DNA of 64,000 nucleotides from Actinomycetota bacterium (GTDB lineage: Bacteria; Actinomycetota; Actinomycetes; Propionibacteriales; Propionibacteriaceae), in contig JAIUOS010000004.1 in assembly GCA_020161755.1 (NCBI GenBank), positions 1 to 64,000 of the forward strand. Reading direction: 5' to 3'. Shown piece by piece: positions 8,346 through 16,913 of the stretch (positions are counted from its first letter, which is position 1; each line of letters opens with the position of its first letter). A program made the position numbers and the translations under genes. The notes under the pieces were generated by a model. It worked only from the letters and a program-made list of their open reading frames with translations, made no database searches and was not told the DNA's origin.

Positions 8346-9374
8346 TCAGGCGCCGCGTCTGGTCCGGGCTGGACCAAGGCTCATCCCTGGTTCCAGGACG
8401 CAGGGAATGAGTTGATTGGGGACGGCCGCACGGGCCGGGTCGAGCTGGCCGAGCAGGCAGTCGACGGCGAGGCGACCGAGTGCGGCGCCCGGGGAGTGCA
8501 TGGTGGTCAGCGGCGGGTAGCTCAGCGTGCCGACCCCCGGCGAGCTGACGATGCCGAGGACGGAGACGTCGCCGGGGATCGACAGCCCGCGGCTGTGGAG
8601 CTCGGCGTAGACGCCGAAGGTGGCGAGCTCGTTCATGGTGACGATCGCGGTGAGGTCGGGGTCGGCGTCCAGCAGGTCGGCGGTGACGGCCCGTCCGACG
8701 ACCGGGGAGTCCTCGCACGTCCGCGACACGGGCACCAGCCCGCGGTCGGTCATCGCCTTGTCGAACGCCGCCGCGGCCCGGACGGTCGGCCCGTAGCCGG
8801 CGTCCAGCATCGCCTGGGAGTGGTTGACGAAGCCGATGTGGCGGTGGCCCAGCCCGACGAGGTGTGCGACGGCCTGCTCGACGGTGGTGTCGAAGTCGAC
8901 GTCGACGCTGGGCCGGGTCCCGGCGTCCGTGGTGCGCCCGATCATGGCGTAGGGGACGCGCGCGGCCTCGAGCTTGGCGACGCGCTGGTCGTCGGTGACG
9001 ACCTCCATCACCAGCACGCCGTCGGCCATGCCCTGGCGGGCGAGGGTGAGCGCCTGGTCGGCCTCGTCGGAGCGGAACGGCCACAGCACGAGCTGGTAGC
9101 CCTGCTCGCGGCAGCGCTCGGCAGCGGCGCGGACGAACTCGCCACCGGTGCCGCCGAGGCCGCGCTCGACCTCGGGGTAGAGCAGCGCGATCACCTGGGT
9201 GCGACGGGCGGCGAGCGAGCGGGCCATCGCGTTGGGCTGGTAGCCGAGCTCCTTCATCGACGCCTCGACGCGGGTGCGGGTGCCGGCACTGATCGGACGG
9301 CTGCCCGACAGGGCGTACGACACGGTGGAGACCGACACCCCGGCGTGGCGGGCGACGTCAGCGATCGTCGACAT
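8346..9374 (-). CDS. LacI-family regulator of cassette A
   Basis: The 342-residue protein has an N-terminal LacI helix-turn-helix (IADVARHAGVSVSTVSYALS) with hinge helix, then a periplasmic-binding-protein-like sensor domain (ALLYPEVERG, GFVNHSQAML). It is the first gene of the cassette A operon, so it would repress itself and the importer together. Two TCGAAGCG-type operators lie 29-55 bases upstream of its start. Confidence 0.92.
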   Translation of the reverse strand: MSTIADVARHAGVSVSTVSYALSGSRPISAGTRTRVEASMKELGYQPNAMARSLAARRTQVIALLYPEVERGLGGTGGEFVRAAAERCREQGYQLVLWPFRSDEADQALTLARQGMADGVLVMEVVTDDQRVAKLEAARVPYAMIGRTTDAGTRPSVDVDFDTTVEQAVAHLVGLGHRHIGFVNHSQAMLDAGYGPTVRAAAAFDKAMTDRGLVPVSRTCEDSPVVGRAVTADLLDADPDLTAIVTMNELATFGVYAELHSRGLSIPGDVSVLGIVSSPGVGTLSYPPLTTMHSPGAALGRLAVDCLLGQLDPARAAVPNQLIPCVLEPGMSLGPARTRRGA

Positions 9375-9402
9375 GACCGTTCACCTCCTCGAGAACTCTG
9401 CG

Positions 9403-9429
9403 TCGAAGCGATTCGTCGAAGCGCTTCGA
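9403..9429 (-). promoter_or_regulatory. Tandem LacI operators of cassette A
   Basis: TCGAAGCGCTTCGA at 9416-9429 is a perfect 14-bp palindrome with the central CG typical of LacI operators. The adjoining TCGAAGCGATTCGT at 9403-9416 is a near copy. They share one base and lie just upstream of the LacI start. Confidence 0.75.
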
Positions 9430-9438
9430 TAGCTATAT

Positions 9439-9453
9439 GTTGGCTTCGCCAAC
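9439..9453. promoter_or_regulatory. Inverted repeat in the cassette A / NIPSNAP intergenic region
   Basis: GTTGGC-TTC-GCCAAC is a 6-bp inverted repeat just behind the LacI operators. It could be a second regulator site or part of the promoter; the sequence alone does not decide. Confidence 0.35.
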
Positions 9454-9522
9454 TAATCGGTGTCAAGAGGGGCGGCGAGAAATGTTGCCCGGCGGTGACA
9501 TTCCCGCCGCTCCCCCGCGCGG

Positions 9523-9528
9523 TTAGCC
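9523..9528 (+). promoter_or_regulatory. -10 element of a leaderless transcript
   Basis: TAGCCT fits the actinobacterial TAnnnT -10 pattern and ends 8 bases before GTG 9537. No ribosome binding site stands before that codon, so transcription probably begins at the start codon. Confidence 0.5.
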
Positions 9529-9536
9529 TGAGGCCC

Positions 9537-10142
9537 GTGATGATGCTGAACCGGTTCACCGTGAAGCCCCACCACCTCGACGAGTTCCTCGAGCTGTGGC
9601 CGCAGGAGGTCGCGCTACGCCGGCAGGCGGGCTTCGGGGTGCACCGCGCCTTCGTCGAGACCGACGCCGAGCCGAAGTTCACCTGGCTGTTCTCCCACCC
9701 CGACGGCCCCGTTGCCGACGAGCGGCTGCGCGCCGACCCCGCCGTCGTCGAGCTGCGCGCAGCCATGGCGCCGCACGTGTTCGGCAACGCGACGCTGCGC
9801 CCGGTGCAGGTCGAGACGATCGCCGAGGACGCCGACCCCGCGCAGCTGGCGATCATGCGCCGCTACTCGATCACCGGCTCGTGGACAGAGTTCCTCGACC
9901 TCTGGCGCCGGATCGTCCCCATCCGGGAGCGCCACGGGTTCCCGTGCCTGTTCGCGGTCACCGACGAGCCGCACGACATGTTCACCTGGGCGTTCGGGTT
10001 CGACGGCGAGTGGTCGGAGTTCGCACCCGCCCAGGAGGCGTACTACGCCGATCCGGAGCGCGTCGGGTTGCGCGGGGTCTTCGACTACATGGCCGACTAC
10101 GACATCCACCCGGCGCGACAGCTGGCGATCCCGGGCCCCTGA
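9537..10142 (+). CDS. NIPSNAP-like dimeric alpha/beta-barrel protein
   Basis: The roughly 200-residue product seems to contain two related ferredoxin-like halves: MLNRFTVKPHHLDEFLELWP and MRRYSITGSWTEFLDLWRR. The second half also carries FAVTDEPHDMFTWAFGFDG. This fits NIPSNAP-type proteins, whose biochemical role is generally unclear. Starts at GTG 9537 or ATG 9540/9543 are all possible; 9537 was taken because a -10 element ends 8 bases upstream. It stands alone between two regulator genes. Confidence 0.7.
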   Translation: MMMLNRFTVKPHHLDEFLELWPQEVALRRQAGFGVHRAFVETDAEPKFTWLFSHPDGPVADERLRADPAVVELRAAMAPHVFGNATLRPVQVETIAEDADPAQLAIMRRYSITGSWTEFLDLWRRIVPIRERHGFPCLFAVTDEPHDMFTWAFGFDGEWSEFAPAQEAYYADPERVGLRGVFDYMADYDIHPARQLAIPGP

Positions 10143-10181
10143 GGTCCCGCGTCTCGGTCGCCCGGCTCAAGGCTTCAGCCC

Positions 10182-11378
10182 TCAGGCAAGCGCGAGCGCC
10201 GGGTCGGCGAGCAGGTCCTCGAAGGCCAGCCCGGCGGCGCCGATCGCCAGCAGGTCGGTGCCGAGCGCGGCCGGGACGATCCGCACCGCTTCGCTGGACG
10301 GGGCCAGGACCGACCGGTTCACGGCGTCGGCGAGGGCGTCCGGGTCGTGGGCGAGCAGCGCGGCGAGGAACCCGCCCAGCGTCACCACGTCAGGGTTCAG
10401 CAGGTTGATCGCGGTCGCGAGCGCGGTGCCGAGGTGACCCACCTGTCGGGCGACGACCGCGCGGACCGCCGGCCCGTGGTCGGCCAGCAGCGCCGCGTGC
10501 AGCTCGTCGGGCGTGGCCCGGGCCAACCCCAGGACGCTGAGCAGTTCGGCGCGGGTGACCTCGGCCTCGAGGGTGCCCCGCAGCCCCGCGGAGTCGGTGG
10601 TGTCACCACCGGCCACCCGCACGTGGCCGAGCTCGCCGGCATAGCCCGCGGTGCCGGTCAGCAGGTGGCCCCCGGTGATGATGCCGCCGCCGATGCCGGA
10701 GGCTCCCCCGTTCAGGTAGATCAGGTGGTCGCAGCCGCGTCCCGACCCGAACCGGTGCTCGGCGAGGGCGCCCAGCGCCGCGTCGTTCGCCGCCCGGACC
10801 GGCAGACCGGTCGCCTCGGCCAGGGGTGCGGCGAACGGCTCGTCGTGCCAGTCGAGGTGGGGCGCGTTGCGCACCAGCCCGTCGGACGTGCGCACCTGGC
10901 CGGGCACCGCGACGCCCACGCCCACCACCCGCAGCCCAGCCAGCTCCCGCCGGCTCGCGGCGATCAGGCGGGCGGCGAGCTGCACCGCGTCCGCCGCCCC
11001 GGGGATGTCGTCGTACTCGGAGCGGACGGTGCGCCGCACGCGTCCGTCCAGCCCGACGACGGCGAGGGTGAGCGCGTCGATCTCGGGGTTCACGGCGAAC
11101 GCGACCACGTCCGGGTCGGGCTGCACGATCGGGCTGGGACGACCCACGCGGCCGTTCGGGTCGGCGGCGTGCTCCCCGACCAGCCCCAGGCCGGCCAGCG
11201 TGGTCACGAGGCTGCCGACCGTCGAGCGGTTCAGGCCGGTGTGGCGTCCGATGAGCGCCCGCGACATCGCGCCGCTGCTGTAGACCAGGCGCAGGACGGC
11301 GGCGAGGTTGGCCCGTCGCAGCTCCTCGGTCGTTCCGTTCGGCACAGCTGTCCCCGTTTCCTGGATTCCTGGTGGCAC
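10182..11378 (-). CDS. xylR: ROK-family xylose operon regulator (XylR-like)
   Basis: The 398-residue protein has an N-terminal winged HTH (MSRALIGRHTGLNRSTVGSL) and a ROK sugar-kinase-like domain (VVGVGVAVPGQV, NDAALGALAEH, NGGASGIGGGII, GYAGELGHV). The Cys residues of the usual ROK zinc motif after ELGH are absent (AGGDTTDSAGLRG), and the N-terminal kinase phosphate motif is degenerate, as expected for a repressor rather than a kinase. GTG 11378 was chosen with AGAGG upstream; GTG 11345 is an alternative. It is divergent from xylA and probably represses it when xylose is absent. Confidence 0.85.
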   Translation of the reverse strand: MPPGIQETGTAVPNGTTEELRRANLAAVLRLVYSSGAMSRALIGRHTGLNRSTVGSLVTTLAGLGLVGEHAADPNGRVGRPSPIVQPDPDVVAFAVNPEIDALTLAVVGLDGRVRRTVRSEYDDIPGAADAVQLAARLIAASRRELAGLRVVGVGVAVPGQVRTSDGLVRNAPHLDWHDEPFAAPLAEATGLPVRAANDAALGALAEHRFGSGRGCDHLIYLNGGASGIGGGIITGGHLLTGTAGYAGELGHVRVAGGDTTDSAGLRGTLEAEVTRAELLSVLGLARATPDELHAALLADHGPAVRAVVARQVGHLGTALATAINLLNPDVVTLGGFLAALLAHDPDALADAVNRSVLAPSSEAVRIVPAALGTDLLAIGAAGLAFEDLLADPALALA

Positions 11379-11393
11379 ACTAGCGAACCTCTG

Positions 11394-11420
11394 GTATATG
11401 TTGTGAATCACAACGAATAC
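11394..11420. promoter_or_regulatory. Operator between the ROK regulator and xylA
   Basis: A 27-base inverted repeat with core GTTGTGA-A-TCACAAC (11400-11414) and outer GTAT/ATAC arms is centred in the divergent promoter region. The arms match at 11 of 13 positions. It is the obvious binding site for the ROK repressor, controlling both directions. Confidence 0.75.
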
Positions 11421-11445
11421 TCGCTGTCGAGAGATTGGATGTCCC

Positions 11446-12636
11446 GTGACCCCCACGCCCACGCCTTCGGACCAGTTCACCTTCGGGTTGTGGACGGTCG
11501 GCTACAACGGCACCGACCCGTTCGGTGGCCCCACCCGCGCCCCCCTGGACGTCGCGCACGTGGTCGAGAAGCTCGCGTCCTACGGCGCGTACGGCCTGAC
11601 CCTGCACGACGACGACCTGTTCGCGTTCGGTTCGACGGACGCCGAGCGGCGCAGCCAGATCGACAAGCTGAAGGCCGCGTGCGCAGCGACCGGCCTGAAG
11701 GTGCCGATGATCACCACCAACCTGTTCAGCGCGCCGGTGTTCAAGGACGGTGGGTTCACCAGCAACGACCGGGCCGTCCGCCGGTTCGCGCTGCGCAAGG
11801 TGCTGCGCAACCTCGACCTGGCCGCCGAGCTGGGCGCGACCACGTTCGTGATGTGGGGCGGACGCGAGGGCGCCGAGTACGACGCGGCCAAGGACATCCG
11901 TTCGGCGCTGGAGCGGTACCGCGAGGCCGTGAACCTGCTCGCGTCCTATGTGATCGACTCCGGCTACGAGATCCGGTTCGCGATCGAGCCCAAGCCGAAC
12001 GAGCCCCGCGGCGACATCCTGCTGCCCACGCTCGGGCACGCGCTGGCGTTCATCGAGAGCCTCGACCACCCCGAGCTGGTCGGCCTCAACCCCGAGGTGG
12101 GCCACGAGCAGATGGCCGGGCTGAACTTCGCGGCCGGCATCGCGCAGGCGCTGTACGCGGGCAAGCTGTTCCACATCGACCTGAACGGCCAGCGCGGGAT
12201 CAAGTACGACCAGGACCTCGTGTTCGGCCACGGCGACCTGCACAACGCGTTCGCGCTGGTCGACCTGCTGGAGAACGGCGGCCCCGGCGGCGGCCCGGCC
12301 TACACCGGCATGCGGCACTTCGACTACAAGCCGTCCCGCACCGAGGACGAGACCGGCGTCTGGGACTCGGTGCAGGCCAACATGCGCACCTACCTGCTGC
12401 TGAAGGAGCGGGCCGCGGCGTTCCGGGCCGACCCCGAGGTGCAGGCCGCGCTGGCCGACGCCCGGGTTCCCGAGCTGGCCGTGCCGACGCTGGGCGAGGG
12501 CGAGGGCTACGCCGAGCTGCTCGCGGACGCGTCCGCGTACGAGGAGTTTGATTCCGGCGCCTACTTCAACGGTCGCGGCTTCGGCTTCGTCCGGCTCCAG
12601 CAACTGGCCACCGAGCACCTCCTCGGCGCGCGCTGA
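11446..12636 (+). CDS. xylA: Xylose isomerase
   Basis: The 396-residue protein converts D-xylose to D-xylulose in the cytoplasm. It shows the active-site His in [12 protein letters not shown], the [13 protein letters not shown] block, metal ligands in [10 protein letters not shown] and [11 protein letters not shown], and the C-terminal [13 protein letters not shown] and FGHGD regions. Length is normal for the short actinobacterial class. GTG 11446 is the in-frame start; the ATG at 11439 is out of frame. xylB follows after two bases. Confidence 0.96.
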   Translation: MTPTPTPSDQFTFGLWTVGYNGTDPFGGPTRAPLDVAHVVEKLASYGAYGLTLHDDDLFAFGSTDAERRSQIDKLKAACAATGLKVPMITTNLFSAPVFKDGGFTSNDRAVRRFALRKVLRNLDLAAELGATTFVMWGGREGAEYDAAKDIRSALERYREAVNLLASYVIDSGYEIRFAIEPKPNEPRGDILLPTLGHALAFIESLDHPELVGLNPEVGHEQMAGLNFAAGIAQALYAGKLFHIDLNGQRGIKYDQDLVFGHGDLHNAFALVDLLENGGPGGGPAYTGMRHFDYKPSRTEDETGVWDSVQANMRTYLLLKERAAAFRADPEVQAALADARVPELAVPTLGEGEGYAELLADASAYEEFDSGAYFNGRGFGFVRLQQLATEHLLGAR

Positions 12637-12638
12637 CG

Positions 12639-14039
12639 ATGGCCAGGGTGATCGGCGTCGACTCCTCGACCCAGAGCTGCAAGGTGGTGGTGCGGGACGC
12701 CGCGACCGGCGCGCTGCTCGCGTCCGGGCGGGCGTCGCACCCGGCCGGGACGGAGGTCGACCCCGCGCACTGGTGGACGGCGTTGCAGGACGCGCTCGCG
12801 CAGGCCGGCGGCCTCGACGGGGTGGACGCAGTCAGCGTCGGGGGCCAGCAGCACGGGATGGTGGTGCTCGACGAGCAGGGGCGGGTGATCCGTCCGGCGC
12901 TGCTGTGGAACGACACCCGCTCGGCGCAGGCGGCGTCCGATCTTGTCGCCGAGGTCGGGGCGGCGGAGATCGTGGCCCGCACCGGGTCGCTGCCGGTGGC
13001 CTCGTTCACCGCGACCAAGCTGCGCTGGCTGCGCGACGCCGAGCCCGACAACGCGGCCCGGGTGGCCGCGGTGTGCCTGCCGCACGACTGGCTGACCTGG
13101 CGGTTGCGCGGGTACGGGCCGGCCGGGGAATCGGCGCTCGGGCCGGTGCTCGACGAGCTGGTCACCGACCGCTCGGACGCGTCCGGCACGAGCTACTTCT
13201 CGCCCGCGACCGGCACCTACGACCGCGACCTTCTCGTGCGGGCGCTCGGGAACGACGCGGTCCTGCCGCGGGTGCTCGGGCCGTCCGACAGCGTGCCCGG
13301 ACCGGGCTTCCTGGTCGGTCCCGGCGCCGGCGACAACGCCGCCGCCGCGCTCGGCCTGGACGCGCGTCCGGGCGACGTGGTGGTGTCGCTGGGCACCTCC
13401 GGGACGGTGTTCGCGGCCACCGGCGCGCCGACCGCCGACCCGAGCGGCATCGTGGCGGGGTTCGCGGACGCGACCGGCGGCTTCCTTCCGCTGGTGTGCA
13501 CGCTGAACGCCGCCCGGGTGCTGGACGCGGTCGCGGGCCTGCTCGGCGTCGACCACGACGAGCTCGGGCGGCTCGCGCTGTCGGCGGAGCCCGGCGCGGG
13601 CGGCGCGGTGCTGGTGCCCTACTTCGAGGGCGAGCGGACGCCGAACCTGCCGGACGCCACCGCCACGCTCAGCGGGCTCACCCTCGGCTCGACCACGCGG
13701 GCGAACCTCGCCCGGGCCGCGATCGAGGGCATGCTGTGCGGGCTCGCGGACGGCCTGTCCGCCGCGCAGGAGCTGGGTGTGGTGGCGCAACGGATCCTGC
13801 TGACCGGCGGGGCGGCCGCCAACCCGGCCGTCCAGGCGATCGCCGCCCAGGTGTTCGACGTGCCCGTCGAGGTGCCGAGCCCCGGCGAGTACGTGGCCGA
13901 CGGCGCCGCGCGGCAGGCCGCCTGGGTGTTGACCGGGCAGCGTCCGTCCTGGCCGGTCGACCTCGTCTCCTCGCCCGCGCCCGACCCGCGTCCGGAGATC
14001 CGGGAGCGCTACGCCGCGGCGGCGTCCGCCTACGCCTGA
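12639..14039 (+). CDS. xylB: Xylulokinase
   Basis: This 466-residue FGGY-family kinase phosphorylates D-xylulose for entry to the pentose phosphate pathway. Visible signatures are [13 protein letters not shown] (phosphate 1), [13 protein letters not shown] and WNDTRSAQ (substrate), [13 protein letters not shown] with the catalytic Asp, SLGTSGTVF, and [12 protein letters not shown] (adenosine). It is coupled to xylA by a two-base gap. A double hairpin terminator follows. Confidence 0.96.
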   Translation: MARVIGVDSSTQSCKVVVRDAATGALLASGRASHPAGTEVDPAHWWTALQDALAQAGGLDGVDAVSVGGQQHGMVVLDEQGRVIRPALLWNDTRSAQAASDLVAEVGAAEIVARTGSLPVASFTATKLRWLRDAEPDNAARVAAVCLPHDWLTWRLRGYGPAGESALGPVLDELVTDRSDASGTSYFSPATGTYDRDLLVRALGNDAVLPRVLGPSDSVPGPGFLVGPGAGDNAAAALGLDARPGDVVVSLGTSGTVFAATGAPTADPSGIVAGFADATGGFLPLVCTLNAARVLDAVAGLLGVDHDELGRLALSAEPGAGGAVLVPYFEGERTPNLPDATATLSGLTLGSTTRANLARAAIEGMLCGLADGLSAAQELGVVAQRILLTGGAAANPAVQAIAAQVFDVPVEVPSPGEYVADGAARQAAWVLTGQRPSWPVDLVSSPAPDPRPEIRERYAAAASAYA

Positions 14040-14041
14040 CC

Positions 14042-14072
14042 CCGCAGAAAGGGGACGGTCGCTTTCCTGCGG
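14042..14072 (+). terminator. Hairpin after xylB
   Basis: CCGCAGAAAG and CTTTCCTGCGG form a stem with a one-base bulge directly after the xylB stop codon. It precedes a much larger palindrome. Confidence 0.5.
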
Positions 14073-14081
14073 CCCCCGCCA

Positions 14082-14149
14082 CAGACGCCCCCGAAGTTGA
14101 CAAACGCCCCCGACATTTCGGGGGCGTTTGTGAGTTTCGGGGGCGTCTG
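14082..14149. terminator. Long bidirectional terminator palindrome
   Basis: The 68-base segment is a nested palindrome. Outer arms CAGACGCCCCCGAA and TTCGGGGGCGTCTG enclose inner arms ACAAACGCCCCCGA and TTCGGGGGCGTTTGT around a short loop. It sits between convergent xylB and the reductase gene and can act on both strands. Confidence 0.8.
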
Positions 14150-14161
14150 CGCGGTGAAGGG

Positions 14162-15364
14162 TCACAGATCGCCCAACGCGACCCCGGGATCGGCAAGCCG
14201 GACGGGGTCGATCCGCCGTCCGACCAGGGCGCGGAGGTCGTCGTTCACGTCCCAGATGTTGACGTTCATCGCGGCCGACACCACACCGTCCCGGAGCCAG
14301 AACACGAGGAACTCCCCGCCGTCCTGGTCGCCGCGCACCACCACCTCGTCGTCGGCGGAGCCCCGTCCGACGTACTCCATGCCGAGGTCGTACTGGTCGG
14401 TGAAGAAGTACGGCAGCCAGTCGTAATGCGCGTCCTCGCCGAGCAGGACGCGGCCCGCGAGCTGGCCCTGGCGGATCGCGTTGTCCCAGTGCTCCACGCG
14501 AAGGCGGACGCCGAGCGCCGCGTTCTCCGCGTTGGCCACGTCCCCGATCGCGTAGATGTGGTCGGACGCCCGCAGCTGGTCGTCCACGAGGACGCCGTTG
14601 TCCACCGCCAGCCCGGCAGCCGCCGCCAGCTCCACGTTCGGCACCGCACCCACACCCACCACGACCAGATCGGCCGGGAACACCTCGTCGCCGGCCCGGA
14701 CGCCGGTCACGTGCGTGTCTCCCTCGATCGCCGACACGCTGACCCCGGTCAACAGCCGGACGCCGTTCCGCTCGTGCAACGCCGCGAAGTGCCGGCCCAG
14801 CCGCTCCCCCAGCGTCGCCCGCAGCGGCACCGGCCCGTACTCGAGGACGGTCACCGACGCCCCCGCCTTGCGCGCGGCCGCGGCGACCTCGAGCCCGATC
14901 CATCCCGCCCCGATCACGACCACCTTCGTCTCGGCGGTGAACGCCGCCCGCAGCGCCTCGCTGTCCTCGATGCGCCGCAGCGTGAACACCCCGGGGAGGT
15001 CGATCCCGGGCAGGTCGACCATCCGCGGACGCGCCCCGGTCGCCAGTACCAGGTCGCCGTACTCCAGCAGGGTCCCGGACGCGAGCCGCACCGTCCGCGC
15101 GTCCGGGTCGACGGCCACCGCCGGGTCGTCGAGCCGCAGCTCGACGTGGTGCTCGTCGTACCAGCCGGGCTCGTGCACGAACAGCTCCTCGACCGGCTGC
15201 TCGCCCTGGAGCACCCCCTTCGACAGCCCCGGCCGCTCGTACGGCGGACGGTTCTCGTCCCCCACGATCACCACGGGACGGTCGTCGCCGGCTTCGCGCA
15301 GGGTCGTCGCCACGTGCGCGGCGGCAAGGCCTGCGCCCACGATCACCACGGCGTTCGAGGTCAT
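14162..15364 (-). CDS. NAD(P)/FAD-dependent ferredoxin/rubredoxin-type reductase
   Basis: The 400-residue flavoprotein has an N-terminal FAD Rossmann motif ([20 protein letters not shown]), a second NAD(P) Rossmann motif near residue 145 ([20 protein letters not shown]), the [14 protein letters not shown] motif, and a C-terminal reductase domain ([17 protein letters not shown]). It is expected to pass electrons from NAD(P)H to a ferredoxin or rubredoxin partner; none is encoded nearby. Its ATG overlaps the folE stop by four bases (ATGA) with GGAGGAGGG upstream, so both are one operon. Confidence 0.88.
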   Translation of the reverse strand: MTSNAVVIVGAGLAAAHVATTLREAGDDRPVVIVGDENRPPYERPGLSKGVLQGEQPVEELFVHEPGWYDEHHVELRLDDPAVAVDPDARTVRLASGTLLEYGDLVLATGARPRMVDLPGIDLPGVFTLRRIEDSEALRAAFTAETKVVVIGAGWIGLEVAAAARKAGASVTVLEYGPVPLRATLGERLGRHFAALHERNGVRLLTGVSVSAIEGDTHVTGVRAGDEVFPADLVVVGVGAVPNVELAAAAGLAVDNGVLVDDQLRASDHIYAIGDVANAENAALGVRLRVEHWDNAIRQGQLAGRVLLGEDAHYDWLPYFFTDQYDLGMEYVGRGSADDEVVVRGDQDGGEFLVFWLRDGVVSAAMNVNIWDVNDDLRALVGRRIDPVRLADPGVALGDL

Positions 15365-15996
15365 GCCGCCCTCCTCCGGTCGATGGCTGCCAGGAACTCG
15401 GCGCGGGTAGCCGGATCGTTGCGGACGGCACCGGTGAGCGCCACCGTCCGCGTCAACGCACCGGCCGCGCGGGCGCCGCGCAGGCTCATGCACGAGTGCT
15501 CGGCCTCGACGACCACTCCGACGCCGCGCGGTGCGAGCTCGCGGTCGAGCCAGTCCCCCACCTGCTTGGTGAGCCGCTCCTGCACCTGCGGACGCCGGGA
15601 GAACAGCTCGACGACGCGGGCGAACTTCGACAGGCCGAGGATGCGTTCGCCGGGCAGGTAACCGACGTGCGCGACACCGCTGAACGGCAGCAGGTGGTGC
15701 TCGCAGACCGAGTGGAACGCGATGTCGCACACCACCACCAGTTCGTCGTACCCCTCGTCGTTCGGGAACGTGGTCGGCTCGAACGCGCGCGCGGTGAGCA
15801 GCTCGGCGTAGGCGTGGGCCATCCGGCGGGGGCTGCGGACGGTGCCGAGTGTGTCGCAGGGGACGCCGAGGGCGCGCAGGAACGCGCGGGCGGCGTCCTC
15901 GGCGGCGTCCAGGTCGAGCAGTTCGGACGCAGGCGCGAGGACGAGGGCGAGTGGCGCGTCCAGGTCGTCCTGGAGGCTGTTCTCTAAAACAGACAT
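15361..15996 (-). CDS. folE: GTP cyclohydrolase I
   Basis: This 211-residue protein carries the zinc and catalytic ligands of type I GTP cyclohydrolase: Cys and His in [11 protein letters not shown] and the second Cys in [25 protein letters not shown] and [14 protein letters not shown] are the other conserved blocks. It converts GTP to dihydroneopterin triphosphate, the first step to folate or biopterin cofactors. No other folate gene is nearby. It is paired with a flavin reductase and faces a Cys-rich HTH regulator, which suggests redox-responsive use rather than routine folate supply. Confidence 0.93.
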   Translation of the reverse strand: MSVLENSLQDDLDAPLALVLAPASELLDLDAAEDAARAFLRALGVPCDTLGTVRSPRRMAHAYAELLTARAFEPTTFPNDEGYDELVVVCDIAFHSVCEHHLLPFSGVAHVGYLPGERILGLSKFARVVELFSRRPQVQERLTKQVGDWLDRELAPRGVGVVVEAEHSCMSLRGARAAGALTRTVALTGAVRNDPATRAEFLAAIDRRRAA

Positions 15997-16012
15997 GCTT
16001 GCACGTTAGAGA
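15981..16012. promoter_or_regulatory. Inverted repeat in the folE / HTH divergent promoter
   Basis: TCTCTAA at 15981-15987 and TTAGAGA at 16006-16012 are perfect 7-bp arms with an 18-base spacer. They span the folE start codon in a 61-base divergent region, a plausible site for the neighbouring regulator. Confidence 0.45.
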
Positions 16013-16057
16013 CTGGCGGGGGTACCTTCAAGGGAGAACACCTGCGTACGGGGCGAG

Positions 16058-16726
16058 ATGGACAGCACGCGCGACATCGAGGGCATCAGCGCCCTCGCCG
16101 ATCCGCTGCGCCGCGACGTGTACCAGTACGTGATCGGGCAGCGGACGCCGGTGAGCCGCGACCAAGCCGCCACCGCGCTGGGGGTGCCCAAGCACCAGGC
16201 GAGCTTCCACCTCGACCGGCTCGAGCAGGCCGGGCTGCTGGCGGCGGAGTACGTCCGACTGACCGGACGGACGGGGCCGGGCGCCGGGCGTCCGGCGAAG
16301 GTGTACCGCCGCTGCCCCGAAGAGGTCGCGGTCTCGCTGCCCGCCCGGCAGTACGAACTGGCCGGGGAGATCCTTGCCGGCGCGGTGGACGAGGCCATGG
16401 CCGCCAACGCTCCGGTCCGCGAGACGCTCGGGGCGGTCGCGACGAGACGCGGCGTCGAGCTGGCCGCGTCGACGCCACCGGGAGCGAGCCCGATCGAGAC
16501 CGCCACCTGCGCGGTGCGGACGCTGGGCTACGAACCGCGTCCGGTCGAGGATCGCGTGGTGATGGACAACTGCCCGTTCCACGCACTCACCAAGGACCAC
16601 GCCGCGCTCGTCTGCGGCCTGAACCACGCCCTGCTCGGCGGCCTGTGCGACTCCCTCGGCGGGCTCACCGCCGTCCTCGAGCCCGGGCCGGACCGCTGCT
16701 GTGTCGTGATCGAGCCTGCTGACTGA
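16058..16726 (+). CDS. ArsR/SufR-like HTH regulator with Cys-rich sensor
   Basis: The 222-residue protein has an N-terminal winged HTH (LADPLRRDVYQYV, RDQAATALGVPKHQASFHLD). The C-terminal half resembles predicted ArsR-family regulators (COG2345), with clustered Cys/His in DNCPFHALTKDHAALVCG, GGLCDSL and DRCCVV. Such residues bind a Fe-S cluster in SufR. Here they suggest a redox, iron or NO sensor. It is divergent from folE and the reductase and probably controls them. Confidence 0.75.
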   Translation: MDSTRDIEGISALADPLRRDVYQYVIGQRTPVSRDQAATALGVPKHQASFHLDRLEQAGLLAAEYVRLTGRTGPGAGRPAKVYRRCPEEVAVSLPARQYELAGEILAGAVDEAMAANAPVRETLGAVATRRGVELAASTPPGASPIETATCAVRTLGYEPRPVEDRVVMDNCPFHALTKDHAALVCGLNHALLGGLCDSLGGLTAVLEPGPDRCCVVIEPAD

Positions 16727-16747
16727 ATCCACAATCCCGGCGAGTCC

Positions 16748-16784
16748 ACGTCGTGATCCCTCATCCGCGATCGCTCCACGACGT
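16748..16784. terminator. Weak inverted repeat between convergent genes
   Basis: ACGTCGTG and CACGACGT form an 8-bp stem with a 21-base loop in the 187-base gap between the HTH gene and the glycosidase. It may terminate transcription; there is no T-run. Confidence 0.3.
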
Positions 16785-16913
16785 CCGATCCGGCCTTGCG
16801 CAGCCACCCAGCCGAGGAATCATGTCACGAAGCGAAACGAGCGTGCCACGGAGCGGGAGCAATGCCGGCGTGGGCGGAGTCACCGTCCACACCAAATGGA
16901 TCGGATGAACGCC

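Noticed and set aside
8412-10142. One large plus-strand frame joining the LacI antisense to the NIPSNAP-like protein
   Set aside because: Only the part from 9537 is protein-like; the first part is the reverse of the LacI gene.
12548-15661. Long plus-strand frame of over 1000 codons across xylB, folE region
   Set aside because: It is a shifted frame of xylB and antisense of the reductase and folE; it has no domain or ribosome binding site.
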